NCBI GenBank assembly: GCA_038323575.1
Contig: JBBQHB010000010.1
Coordinates: forward strand, 18,021-82,020
Length of the DNA stretch: 64,000 nucleotides
Source of the DNA: CAINVV01 sp038323575
GTDB lineage: Bacteria > Bacteroidota > Bacteroidia > Bacteroidales > Prolixibacteraceae
Reading direction: 5' to 3'
Shown: positions 9,101 through 15,903 of the stretch, piece by piece
How the letters are laid out: each line of letters begins with the position of its first letter
Position numbering within the stretch: position 1 is the stretch's first letter
Program-made: the position numbers and the translations under genes
Notes under the pieces: model-generated
What the model was told of the DNA's origin: nothing
Database searches by the model: none
What the model saw: only the letters and a program-made list of their open reading frames with translations

Positions 9101-9466
9101 GCCGGTACCGACCCATACCACATTCGGATTAACAGGATCGAGTTTGACCACGCCAATGGAGTAGGCGCCGTACTTATCGAAGACCGGGTCCCAGGTAGTT
9201 CCCCCGTTGACAGTTTTCCAAACATTTCCGCTGGCAACTCCAACGAAATATTCCTTCGGATTTTTCGGATTAACCGCCAGATCTGAAATACGTCCGCTGC
9301 ACCAGGCAGGTCCGATACTCCTGAATTTCAGTCCGTCAACCAGTGCAGAGGAAATGATTGTGTCGCCTTTGGCGGTCTCTTTACTCTTATCTTTTTCGGT
9401 TTTTTTGGCTGAAGCCGGTAACCCGGAAAGCAACAGGAAGGCCAGGAAACAATAAAGAATTTTCAT
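6191..9466 (-). CDS. Large secreted BNR/Asp-box (sortilin/VPS10-like) beta-propeller protein
   Basis: About 1,091 residues from MKILYCFLAFLLLSG, a signal peptide ending at PASA; an upstream in-frame Met at 9490 would spoil the signal sequence. At least ten Asp-box/BNR repeats follow (SxDxGxxW type), for example TADGGTTW, SDDAGKTW, STNKGESW, TTDGGKTW, SDDRGDSW, SEDAGKNW, SIDGGKNW. Together they would form two propellers over roughly residues 50-750. A C-terminal region (about 800-1090) with alpha-helical character follows; it has no recognised domain here. Bacteroidota often label such proteins 'glycosyl hydrolase' or 'sortilin-like', but no catalytic residues can be assigned. Periplasmic or cell-surface. 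A TATATTTG box lies upstream. Confidence 0.85.
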   Translation of the reverse strand: MKILYCFLAFLLLSGLPASAKKTEKDKSKETAKGDTIISSALVDGLKFRSIGPAWCSGRISDLAVNPKNPKEYFVGVASGNVWKTVNGGTTWDPVFDKYGAYSIGVVKLDPVNPNVVWVGTGENNHQRCLGYGDGVYKSVDGGKSFKNMGLKESRQIGGIVIDPRNPKTVFVACEGSVWGPGGDRGLYKTADGGTTWEKVLNVSENTGINNVVIDPSNPDIMYATSEQRRRHIFTKIGGGPESAVYKSDDAGKTWRKIMDGLPKVDIGGMGIDVSPVNPNIVYIIMEAQFGKGGFFRSTNKGESWNKMSDYTSSGQYFNEIYCDPADADKVYSAETVTKITTDGGKTWNNLGNNKRHVDDHALWIDPKDTGHFLIGGDGGLYESWDGGKNYDFKENLPVVQFYRVSVDNALPFYNVYGGTQDNNSMGGPSQTTTNDGVANDEWFVTTGGDGFWIDTDPADPNIIYTESQYGGMVRFDRKSGEELTIKPREPKGEPGYKWNWNAPLFVSKHAQKRLYTAANKVFRSDDRGDSWQVISDDLTTKTDRNAFPVMGKYWSAEAVGKDVSTSQWGTIVSLEESPVKENLLYAGTDDGVISVSEDAGKNWIQTKTFAGIPENTYVSDLKADRFDANVVYAAFDNLQRDDFKPYLLKSADKGKSWVSIAGNLPANGTVHCIEQDFKIPNLLFAGTEFGVFFSIDGGKNWAQMKSGLPTIPVFDIALQTRESALVLATFGRGFYILDDYSPLRELSHELADREACIFSIKNAKMFVQTSTKNNQGSTYYLAKNPEFGAAFTYYLKDVPKTKKEIRQEAEKKLFKEGKPIPQPKWRDLQLETAEDTTHLIFTITDEAGNVVRRLTKAPSKGISQVVWDLRYAGNRLQPGKFDPLKKSKGTILVMPGEYKVGMSLWIDGQEKELVAPVKFACEKLNLATLPATDYRDVVAFERKVAKISVAINGTDQLINELMAKLGNIKQAIYAAPEADQKLMKVARNLAVKLEELKFQMEGLPAKASYEEIPVTQVPVMERLNNVVNIHYDSTSAITSAEKAELAIAEEEFPPILEALKKIVEKEIPELESALNKADAPWTPGRLPVWK

Positions 9467-9534
9467 ATGGTTTGAATTTTGTGTTTGCATTGGTTAACAT
9501 GAAATCAAAGGCGTCAATCTGTCAGATACGCATC

Positions 9535-9542
9535 CAAATATA
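9535..9542 (-). promoter_or_regulatory. -7 box upstream of the BNR gene
   Basis: Minus-strand TATATTTG, an exact TAnnTTTG match, about 70 bp upstream of the BNR gene start in the divergent gap with the M14 peptidase gene. No clear TTTG element at the right distance. Confidence 0.45.
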
Positions 9543-9668
9543 ATTATAATCAATAATAAAGCCGGTATCACGGCCAAAATCTGACTGCGGCCTGAACCGG
9601 AATGAACTTTCAAAATAATATGTAAATTGGCGCGGTAAAACAAAAAAAAATACTCAACCAGCAAAAAA

Positions 9669-11312
9669 ATGAAAAAGCTACAGTCTGAAATTTTTATTAT
9701 TATTGCTTCATTGATCTTGATTTTCAGCCTTCCCGGTTACGGCCAGGTTAAATTTCAGACAGTTGCGGAAAATTCAGATTTTGCTTCGACGGCAAACTAC
9801 GAAGAGGTGATGGCCTTCATCGATCAGCTCAAAAAGTCGTCGCCCGACATCCGGGTTGAAAATATTGCCCGCACCACCGAGGGACGGGATGTGCCGCTGC
9901 TGGTAATTGGCCGGCCTTTGCCGAAATCACCGGCAGCGCTTGTAAACGACGGCAGGATGGTAATTTATATACAGGCAAATATCCATGCCGGCGAGGTGGA
10001 AGGAAAGGAAGCCTCCCTGATGTTTGCCCGGGATATCTTAAGTAATAAAAATTCCGAAATACTGAAGCATGTGGTGCTGTTGATTTGTCCGTTGCTCAAT
10101 GCAGACGGGAACCAGAAGATAAGCCCGTTGAACAGAACTTACCAGAACGGTCCGGTTAACGGTGTCGGCGTCAGGTACAACGGTCAGTTTCTCGACCTTA
10201 ACCGGGATGCCATGAAGGCAGAATCACCTGAGGTGAAAGGCGTTATCACGAATATCCTGAACAAATGGGATCCGTCCGTTTTTATGGACTGCCATACGAC
10301 AAACGGCTCCTACCACGTTGAACCTGTTACATTTACATGGATGGTCAATCCGAACGGGGATCACTCGCTGATTTCCTATATGCGCGATAAAATGATGCCG
10401 GCAATGTCGGAGACCCTGCTAAAGAAATACAAAGTCGAAAACTGTTTCTACGGAGAATTTGATGACCTGATGGCGCCCGAAAAGGGATGGGTTTACGACG
10501 CATCGGAACCGAGATACATGACCAATTATGTAGGATTGCGCAACAGGCTCAGTATCCTGAACGAAAATTATGTTTATGCCGATTATAAATCCCGCGTTCT
10601 GGGCTGTTATTCATTGATTCATTCGCTGGCAGACTATTGCTCGTCGAACAAAGCAGAAATAAAAAACCTGTTGAAAGAAGCGGATAAAAACGCCGTTCAC
10701 AGAGGCATGAATCCTGCCGTTACTGATTCATTTGCAGTAGAATACAAGGTCAGGCCTGTTGCCGAAAAAGCGACTATCCAAACTTTTGAAGCAGAGACTT
10801 ATACCGACAGCAACGGCAGGACAAATCACAGGAAAACGGACCGGCAGAAAACAGTTACCGTTCCCTACTTCATTGATTATTATCCGACAAAGAATGTGAA
10901 ATTTCCGTTTGCCTACCTGCTCAATGTTACCGATCCCCAGCTAATCGGATTCCTTAAAACCCACGGCATCAAAATTGAGCGGCTCAACCAGGAATACTCT
11001 GTTGACATTGAACGGTTTGATGTAACGGAAATTAAGGGTGCGGCAAGGCTCAACCAAGGTCATTACACCAATACGGTAACCGGTAAAACAGTCTCAGAAA
11101 AAATGAAATTCGCAAAAGGGACCTTTATCGTAAGAACCGCACAACCGCTGGCAAACCTGGCAGCCTACCTGCTGGAACCGCAATCCAACGACGGCATGGT
11201 GGTCTGGAACTTTTTCGACCGGTACCTGGTTCCACAATGGGGATCAGGTTACTCTCCCTACCCTGTGTACAAAGTCATGAATGCCTTGGAACTTGCTACA
11301 ACTACGGAATAA
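9669..11312 (+). CDS. Secreted M14-family zinc carboxypeptidase
   Basis: 547 residues with a signal peptide (IFIIIASLILIFSLPGYGQ). The M14 peptidase fold covers about residues 40-350. Zinc ligands are in ANIHAGEVEGKE (His and Glu of HxxE) and DCHTTNGSYH; LDLNRDAMKAESPE carries the substrate-binding Asn-Arg. The family removes C-terminal residues or, in some members, cleaves peptidoglycan peptides; substrate is not predictable. The C-terminal 170 residues (from about VRPVAEKATIQTFEAET) have no recognised motif. Transcribed divergently from the BNR gene. The following 160 bp gap is AT-rich and holds nothing I can name. Confidence 0.88.
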   Translation: MKKLQSEIFIIIASLILIFSLPGYGQVKFQTVAENSDFASTANYEEVMAFIDQLKKSSPDIRVENIARTTEGRDVPLLVIGRPLPKSPAALVNDGRMVIYIQANIHAGEVEGKEASLMFARDILSNKNSEILKHVVLLICPLLNADGNQKISPLNRTYQNGPVNGVGVRYNGQFLDLNRDAMKAESPEVKGVITNILNKWDPSVFMDCHTTNGSYHVEPVTFTWMVNPNGDHSLISYMRDKMMPAMSETLLKKYKVENCFYGEFDDLMAPEKGWVYDASEPRYMTNYVGLRNRLSILNENYVYADYKSRVLGCYSLIHSLADYCSSNKAEIKNLLKEADKNAVHRGMNPAVTDSFAVEYKVRPVAEKATIQTFEAETYTDSNGRTNHRKTDRQKTVTVPYFIDYYPTKNVKFPFAYLLNVTDPQLIGFLKTHGIKIERLNQEYSVDIERFDVTEIKGAARLNQGHYTNTVTGKTVSEKMKFAKGTFIVRTAQPLANLAAYLLEPQSNDGMVVWNFFDRYLVPQWGSGYSPYPVYKVMNALELATTTE

Positions 11313-11475
11313 AGTGAAATTGAGCCAAAGTTGTTATCGCTGAAAATATTCAGCATTTACCTCAGACTTTATTTGGTTAGAACACCGTTATTTGGAAAAC
11401 TAATTTTTGAGTTTAACCGTTAGGTTCTTTATTTTCAATTTGCGCTTCAGACAAATCGCTCCTGGTTTTTTGATA

Positions 11476-12249
11476 CTAATTCAAAGATCTGACAATTAAT
11501 ATCATAACCAAGACGCTAACTAGCATCATGCCGATATAAATTACAAGTTTTGATGCTATATCAAAGTATGTAGTTATTGAAAATTTAGTAATTAAATTAT
11601 GGATTGAATGTAGCAAAATTGAGGCCTCAATCGATTTTGTTTTGTAATAGACAAATCCATAGAAAAGACCCCGTACAAACAATCCACAAAAATCAAATGT
11701 CCTTAGGTGACAGAACATAAAAAACAAGGAGGATATTACAATTGCCAATGTATGCGGGTATTTTTTTAATAGTTGACCCTGAAGTTGTTTCCTGAAAAAA
11801 TATTCTTCAATTACAGGAGCAAAAATTACGCTGGAAACAAAATTTATCATCATTTCTAAATTGAATACCGGTAGTTTGAAAACTAAAAATCTGAGTTTTC
11901 CGTCTAAAAGATTTCTGTAATGTTCTTCAAAATTCATTAGCTGGCTTGTAAAAATGGTAACTGAAACAGCCAAAAAAACTATTAGGAGTAACACATATCT
12001 TTCAGGAATTTCAAACTGCGGATCCAAAGGGATTCTGCTTTTCTTACTAAAATAGATAATCAGTGGTATAACCGAAAAAATAGCGAAGTTGAAAATAGTC
12101 GTTATATAATGCGCAGATGGCTGATATCCAAATAATTGTGGCAATAATCCGGTTGCAAGAATAAATACAATATAACAGGAGAGGAATAAAACTATCAGTA
12201 TTATTCCCTGTTTGAGATTAGGGTAAACATCTTTATCTATGGCGTTCAA
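11476..12249 (-). CDS. CPBP-family intramembrane metalloprotease
   Basis: 257 residues with about seven hydrophobic helices. The CPBP (CAAX protease/Abi) motifs are present: EEYFFRKQL gives the EExxxR box near residue 148, SSLFFMFCHL the first His, and ILLHSIHN the second His/Asn box. These proteins are membrane proteases; some process prenylated or small peptides or confer self-immunity to bacteriocins, but no precursor peptide gene is seen nearby. First of three small membrane-protein genes on the same strand. AT-rich relative to the window. Confidence 0.85.
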   Translation of the reverse strand: MNAIDKDVYPNLKQGIILIVLFLSCYIVFILATGLLPQLFGYQPSAHYITTIFNFAIFSVIPLIIYFSKKSRIPLDPQFEIPERYVLLLIVFLAVSVTIFTSQLMNFEEHYRNLLDGKLRFLVFKLPVFNLEMMINFVSSVIFAPVIEEYFFRKQLQGQLLKKYPHTLAIVISSLFFMFCHLRTFDFCGLFVRGLFYGFVYYKTKSIEASILLHSIHNLITKFSITTYFDIASKLVIYIGMMLVSVLVMILIVRSLN

Positions 12250-12310
12250 TTTTTGCTGATTATACAGATTAAGTTCCTTAAACAGGCATTGGTAAGATTA
12301 CCGGTTCTGA

Positions 12311-12913
12311 TCACATTTCACTGTTATTCCTTTCAATCGGGAACATGCTTTTATAAAAGAAGACCAGCAGCGGTAAATCCCCGATAGTAAAAAGCGGTTG
12401 TATTATATGAAAATAGTAAGCTGGATTACTCTTTATAAACGGTAGCAATGGGATTGCAGCACTAATCAGGGGAATCATTATGCCCAGACCGACGTAAATC
12501 TGCAAATAGATGAGCGCTCTGATTTTTTCAGGTTGAATCCTCAATAAAGAAACAAAGAACCATATATTGCAAGCCAACAGTATTAACCCGATTGCAGATG
12601 ATTTTAAAAATTCGAAAGTAGAATGAGGTGTATTGTGTTTGACTATTAAGGACGTAATAAGACCTAGAAGTCCAAACAGGATGATCAGATCCATGACAAT
12701 CCGGAATTTAACCTGCTTTAATACAATTACTACCATGTATCTCAAAATCAGGAAAATTGATATACCAACCAATTGGGTAAATGAATTGACTATCTCAAGC
12801 CATGGAGTTTTCAAATGTTCAAAAAGATTGAAGACTTGACGAATGAAAGAGAAAAGCATTAACAGGCAGGCTACTATCAACCCAACCAGGGAAATTAAAT
12901 TTAGTTTTTTCAT
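12311..12913 (-). CDS. Hypothetical multi-pass membrane protein
   Basis: 200 residues, no family recognised. Five to six hydrophobic helices are visible: LISLVGLIVACLLMLFSF at the N-terminus, then segments around residues 45-65, 72-92, 105-125, 138-158 and 165-190. The charged C-terminus ends FPIERNNSEM. It lies between a CPBP protease and a two-helix protein on the same strand, with 60-70 bp gaps, so coexpression is possible. No function can be assigned. Confidence 0.6.
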   Translation of the reverse strand: MKKLNLISLVGLIVACLLMLFSFIRQVFNLFEHLKTPWLEIVNSFTQLVGISIFLILRYMVVIVLKQVKFRIVMDLIILFGLLGLITSLIVKHNTPHSTFEFLKSSAIGLILLACNIWFFVSLLRIQPEKIRALIYLQIYVGLGIMIPLISAAIPLLPFIKSNPAYYFHIIQPLFTIGDLPLLVFFYKSMFPIERNNSEM

Positions 12914-12985
12914 CTGATTTAGGTTTGGTTATGCTTATATAATTTTTTGAGATGGAATCCCTGTAGCCGGCAGGAATACTTTTAA

Positions 12986-13444
12986 TCAGCATTTTAATTC
13001 CAAATCAAGTTGTCTACCTTCCCTCTTTGCTTTACTATCCAGGAAACCACCTAAAGCAATCCCAATGGCCATTCCTATCGGCAGGCCTATTCCCAGGTTG
13101 GCCATATTCATTGAAGTTGTACCCCATACAACGCCCAATGGTACGCCAAAAGCCGACATTCCCAGCACCATCCACAAGTTGAGGTAATGGTTCTTTGGCA
13201 CAATTTTCAGTTGTTTTTCGACCATCTTCAGTATTCTCTTTTGCGCCCCGGCCAATTTATTGATAAGTCCCGAATCGGAACCATAAAAATCATTGATAAG
13301 CTCAATTTCCTTGTTGATTGCGGAAACAATGGTTACCGGAAGTTCCTTCCTTGCCAATGCCCCGGTTAGTCGCTCAAATGCCAGCTGTTTTTTGGCCAGT
13401 TTCGGATTTGGATCAGTCTTTAGGTGCAGTTTAAGTATTTCCAT
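12986..13444 (-). CDS. Hypothetical protein with soluble helical N-half and two C-terminal membrane helices
   Basis: 152 residues. Residues 1-90 are charged and helical (KKQLAFERLTGALARKELP, then IINKEIELINDFYG-like helices). Two hydrophobic, glycine-rich segments follow at about 92-112 (LWMVLGMSAFGVPLGVVWG) and 116-138 (MANLGIGLPIGMAIGIALGG), with a basic tail. Similar small membrane proteins occur in Bacteroidota next to membrane regulators, but I do not recognise a named family. Located 36 bp from the Dabb-domain gene on the same strand. Confidence 0.6.
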   Translation of the reverse strand: MEILKLHLKTDPNPKLAKKQLAFERLTGALARKELPVTIVSAINKEIELINDFYGSDSGLINKLAGAQKRILKMVEKQLKIVPKNHYLNLWMVLGMSAFGVPLGVVWGTTSMNMANLGIGLPIGMAIGIALGGFLDSKAKREGRQLDLELKC

Positions 13445-13480
13445 GTTGCCATTTTTTTGATCTGCTGTAAAAAGTTCTTG

Positions 13481-13888
13481 TTAATGTGCCTTGAAATCAA
13501 TCTCGAGAAATCGTTTTACCTCCTTCTTCCACCGGTACTCCACGAAAGCCTGGTGGGCAGGGTGCGTATTGTAGGCATCATAGGACATCTGACTTGAAAA
13601 AAACATGGAGAAGCCATAGGTATAATCATTCTTGAGGCTAACCTGGTCCAGCACCTCAAAGTTCCGGACACCCGGAATTTTTGATAGTAACTGCCTGCCG
13701 TCATTCAGGAATTTTTCGGCAGCCTCATTCCCCTTTTCATGGATAAGGTCAAAAATGACCATGTGCTGAATCTCTCCTTTCGTCAGGATACCTGACGTTG
13801 AATCCGGCTTGGAGGATAGTAGCGGGATTGCAGAGCAGGCGACTAAAGTGCCTGTTCCCATGTGTGACAGAAAATTTCTTCTTTCCAT
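13481..13888 (-). CDS. Dabb-domain (stress-responsive A/B barrel) protein with export signal
   Basis: 135 residues. The N-terminus MERRNFLSHMGTGTLVACSA has paired Arg before a hydrophobic stretch, like a Tat signal, with a Cys that could be lipidated. The rest is a Dabb domain: GEIQHMVIFDLIHEKG at the start, YGFSMFFSSQMSYDAYNTHPAHQAFVE near the end. Dabb domains form small ferredoxin-like barrels; some are cyclases or bind small molecules, most are uncharacterised. Exported Dabb proteins are common in Bacteroidota. Substrate unknown. Confidence 0.8.
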   Translation of the reverse strand: MERRNFLSHMGTGTLVACSAIPLLSSKPDSTSGILTKGEIQHMVIFDLIHEKGNEAAEKFLNDGRQLLSKIPGVRNFEVLDQVSLKNDYTYGFSMFFSSQMSYDAYNTHPAHQAFVEYRWKKEVKRFLEIDFKAH

Positions 13889-14067
13889 ATTCTGAAAATT
13901 TAAGTATTGAAAATAATTATGGTGGCTCGTTTATCATTCATGAGACAAGTCAACTTGAAATGTACTTTACAGCCCAAAAAAAATTGATATATCTATAAAT
14001 ATATTTTTAGTCACGCCCTCAATTTTGAATAAATCCTATAACAGTGTTACATATCAATATTATAATA

Positions 14068-14955
14068 TTAGTTGGTCAAAGTCAGCTCAATCGCAAGATC
14101 AATTACTATTTCACTTGGCGTAAGGAGATGCTTCTTTAATTGGTCCCAGGTTTTCCCATTATTATAAACCCAAATACCATTTCTATTTTCAACTCCTCTG
14201 AAACTTGGATTATACCTTAATTCTATTGATTGAATATTACTCCCTTTCCTGGTATGATTAAATTCACTCTTGTTGCTTTCTATCACAAGCCACTCAACTG
14301 CGACGAAGAATCCTTTTTTGGGAAAAGAAATATGGTAATCGGAAAGGTCAACGGTGGTTTTTCGGGTACCTTTTGCGACAGTCACGATCAGGTTTTTCTT
14401 CAGGATATCATTGGATGGTTCACCCTTTTCATTTGCATACATCAACCTCAGATTAAATGTTGCCGTTTCAGTTTCACATATTGTATGCATTCTTAATTTA
14501 TTTAAGTATGGTGTTGGTTCATAGGAAGTTAAGTATTCAAAATATTTTGCAATGATCCAGGGTGTCCCTCCGCAGGAAAACCTATGTGTAAACAAAGATA
14601 GTTTATGAAATTCATCAATAACTAATTCTATTTTCTTCCTCGGATTAGCCACTATCTCTTCCAATTCGTAGGTTTTTGGAGTCAGCTCAATCTTCAAACT
14701 ATTTGTACTGATGATGGAACTTAGGTTCTCATAACCTATGGCCGTAACAATTAGAATTTTCCCTAAAATATTTTCTTTGAAATTGAATTTCCCTTCCAAA
14801 TTGGATGTTGTGCCTAAATTCTGGTTTTCAACCCAAATATTTGCATATGGAATCGGGGCACCGGTTTTCTTGTCTGCAATAGTTCCGCCAACCTGGGCAA
14901 TCAACCATGATGGAACAAAGAGCAAAAGAAAGAATAGTGAATGTTTCATTTGCAA
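14068..14955 (-). CDS. Secreted protein with N-terminal CarboxypepD_reg-like beta-sandwich
   Basis: 295 residues. Signal peptide FFLLLFVPSWLIAQ. Residues 20-95 form a carboxypeptidase-regulatory-like domain (GGTIADKKTGAPIPYANIWV, NLGTTSNLEGKF, TAIGYENL), the module found at the N-terminus of many TonB-dependent receptors and surface proteins in Bacteroidota. Here it is followed not by a receptor plug but by about 200 residues of unknown fold (TYELEEIVANPRKK onward). Probably periplasmic or outer-membrane associated. Single gene on the minus strand; its A+T content is higher than that of the central metabolic genes. Confidence 0.75.
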   Translation of the reverse strand: MQMKHSLFFLLLFVPSWLIAQVGGTIADKKTGAPIPYANIWVENQNLGTTSNLEGKFNFKENILGKILIVTAIGYENLSSIISTNSLKIELTPKTYELEEIVANPRKKIELVIDEFHKLSLFTHRFSCGGTPWIIAKYFEYLTSYEPTPYLNKLRMHTICETETATFNLRLMYANEKGEPSNDILKKNLIVTVAKGTRKTTVDLSDYHISFPKKGFFVAVEWLVIESNKSEFNHTRKGSNIQSIELRYNPSFRGVENRNGIWVYNNGKTWDQLKKHLLTPSEIVIDLAIELTLTN

Positions 14956-15022
14956 TCAGTCAGGTATTAATGCAAAACCAAATGTATCAAAATAATTATT
15001 ACAAAACTGCCTAATTGGAAGA

Positions 15023-15628
15023 TTAGACTACCATTGGTTTAGCGATCTCAACAGCGAATTCCGCCTCCGCAAATGCAACCATTTCAGCAAAGAAGCTACG
15101 GAACAGGGCTTCAAACTGATGGTATTCCTGATCCAGTATTTCAGATGCCCACCGGCTGTTTGACGGAAGTGAAGTCCGGCTGGACATGATCTCGAGCACA
15201 TGAAACATGGTATCACGCCTGGCATAGGATTCCAGCCGCCTGTGGTGGATCAGAAAGGGCAGAAACTGCTTCACCCGGAAAGGAAGAAGCATAAAATTGG
15301 AAAGAAATACCCCGTGGGCCTGTCTGGAAAACTGTCGGAGGGATAACGCCGAATACTCATGGAAGTTGGAGGCCAGGAAATGATCAAAGAAAATATCTGA
15401 CACGATACCTGAATATCTTCCAAAGCCGGGCTTCAGCAGCATATTGCACGCTTTTACATCGGGATGCTGATCGGTAAACGAATCAATCTTGCGGTGCATC
15501 CGGATACCGAACGATACCATTTCGGGGTAATTATTGTATTTATTGCCCTTCACGTAATCACCGATGAAATTTCCGAGTTTAATTTCGTCCGAATCGCCTG
15601 ATAAATAGATATGTGCCAAATAATTCAT
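15023..15628 (-). CDS. acpH: Acyl carrier protein phosphodiesterase (AcpH family)
   Basis: 201 residues, the family's usual length (DUF479). Conserved segments: MNYLAHIYLS at the start, LGNFIGDYVKG, RMHRKIDSFTDQHP and YSGIVSDIFFDHFLA, which carry the His/Asp residues of an HD-like metal site. AcpH removes the 4'-phosphopantetheine group from holo acyl carrier protein in the cytoplasm. No other fatty-acid genes are nearby. Transcribed divergently from the GH78 rhamnosidase gene across a 275-bp gap in which I see no clear promoter. Confidence 0.88.
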   Translation of the reverse strand: MNYLAHIYLSGDSDEIKLGNFIGDYVKGNKYNNYPEMVSFGIRMHRKIDSFTDQHPDVKACNMLLKPGFGRYSGIVSDIFFDHFLASNFHEYSALSLRQFSRQAHGVFLSNFMLLPFRVKQFLPFLIHHRRLESYARRDTMFHVLEIMSSRTSLPSNSRWASEILDQEYHQFEALFRSFFAEMVAFAEAEFAVEIAKPMVV

Positions 15629-15903
15629 TCTGATGTCGAATTCAAATTGTCAACCAATTACCACCCTTCATTTTTGACCTGATTATAAAAAACGCAATTT
15701 ACCCTTAAATTTAGTAAAATTAATAGTTTTTATTCCGTTGTTTATTAATTATCGGGAAAGCACATAATGATTTGTTCGGAAGCCAAAGAAGAATTATGTT
15801 TATTGTGGTATCCGGCAGATCAAAAAAAGCACTTTACCGGGAATTGTGTAACTTGGTATCGTAAGATGATCAGCCAATTAGTAATGTTAACTCAAAGAGT
15901 CCT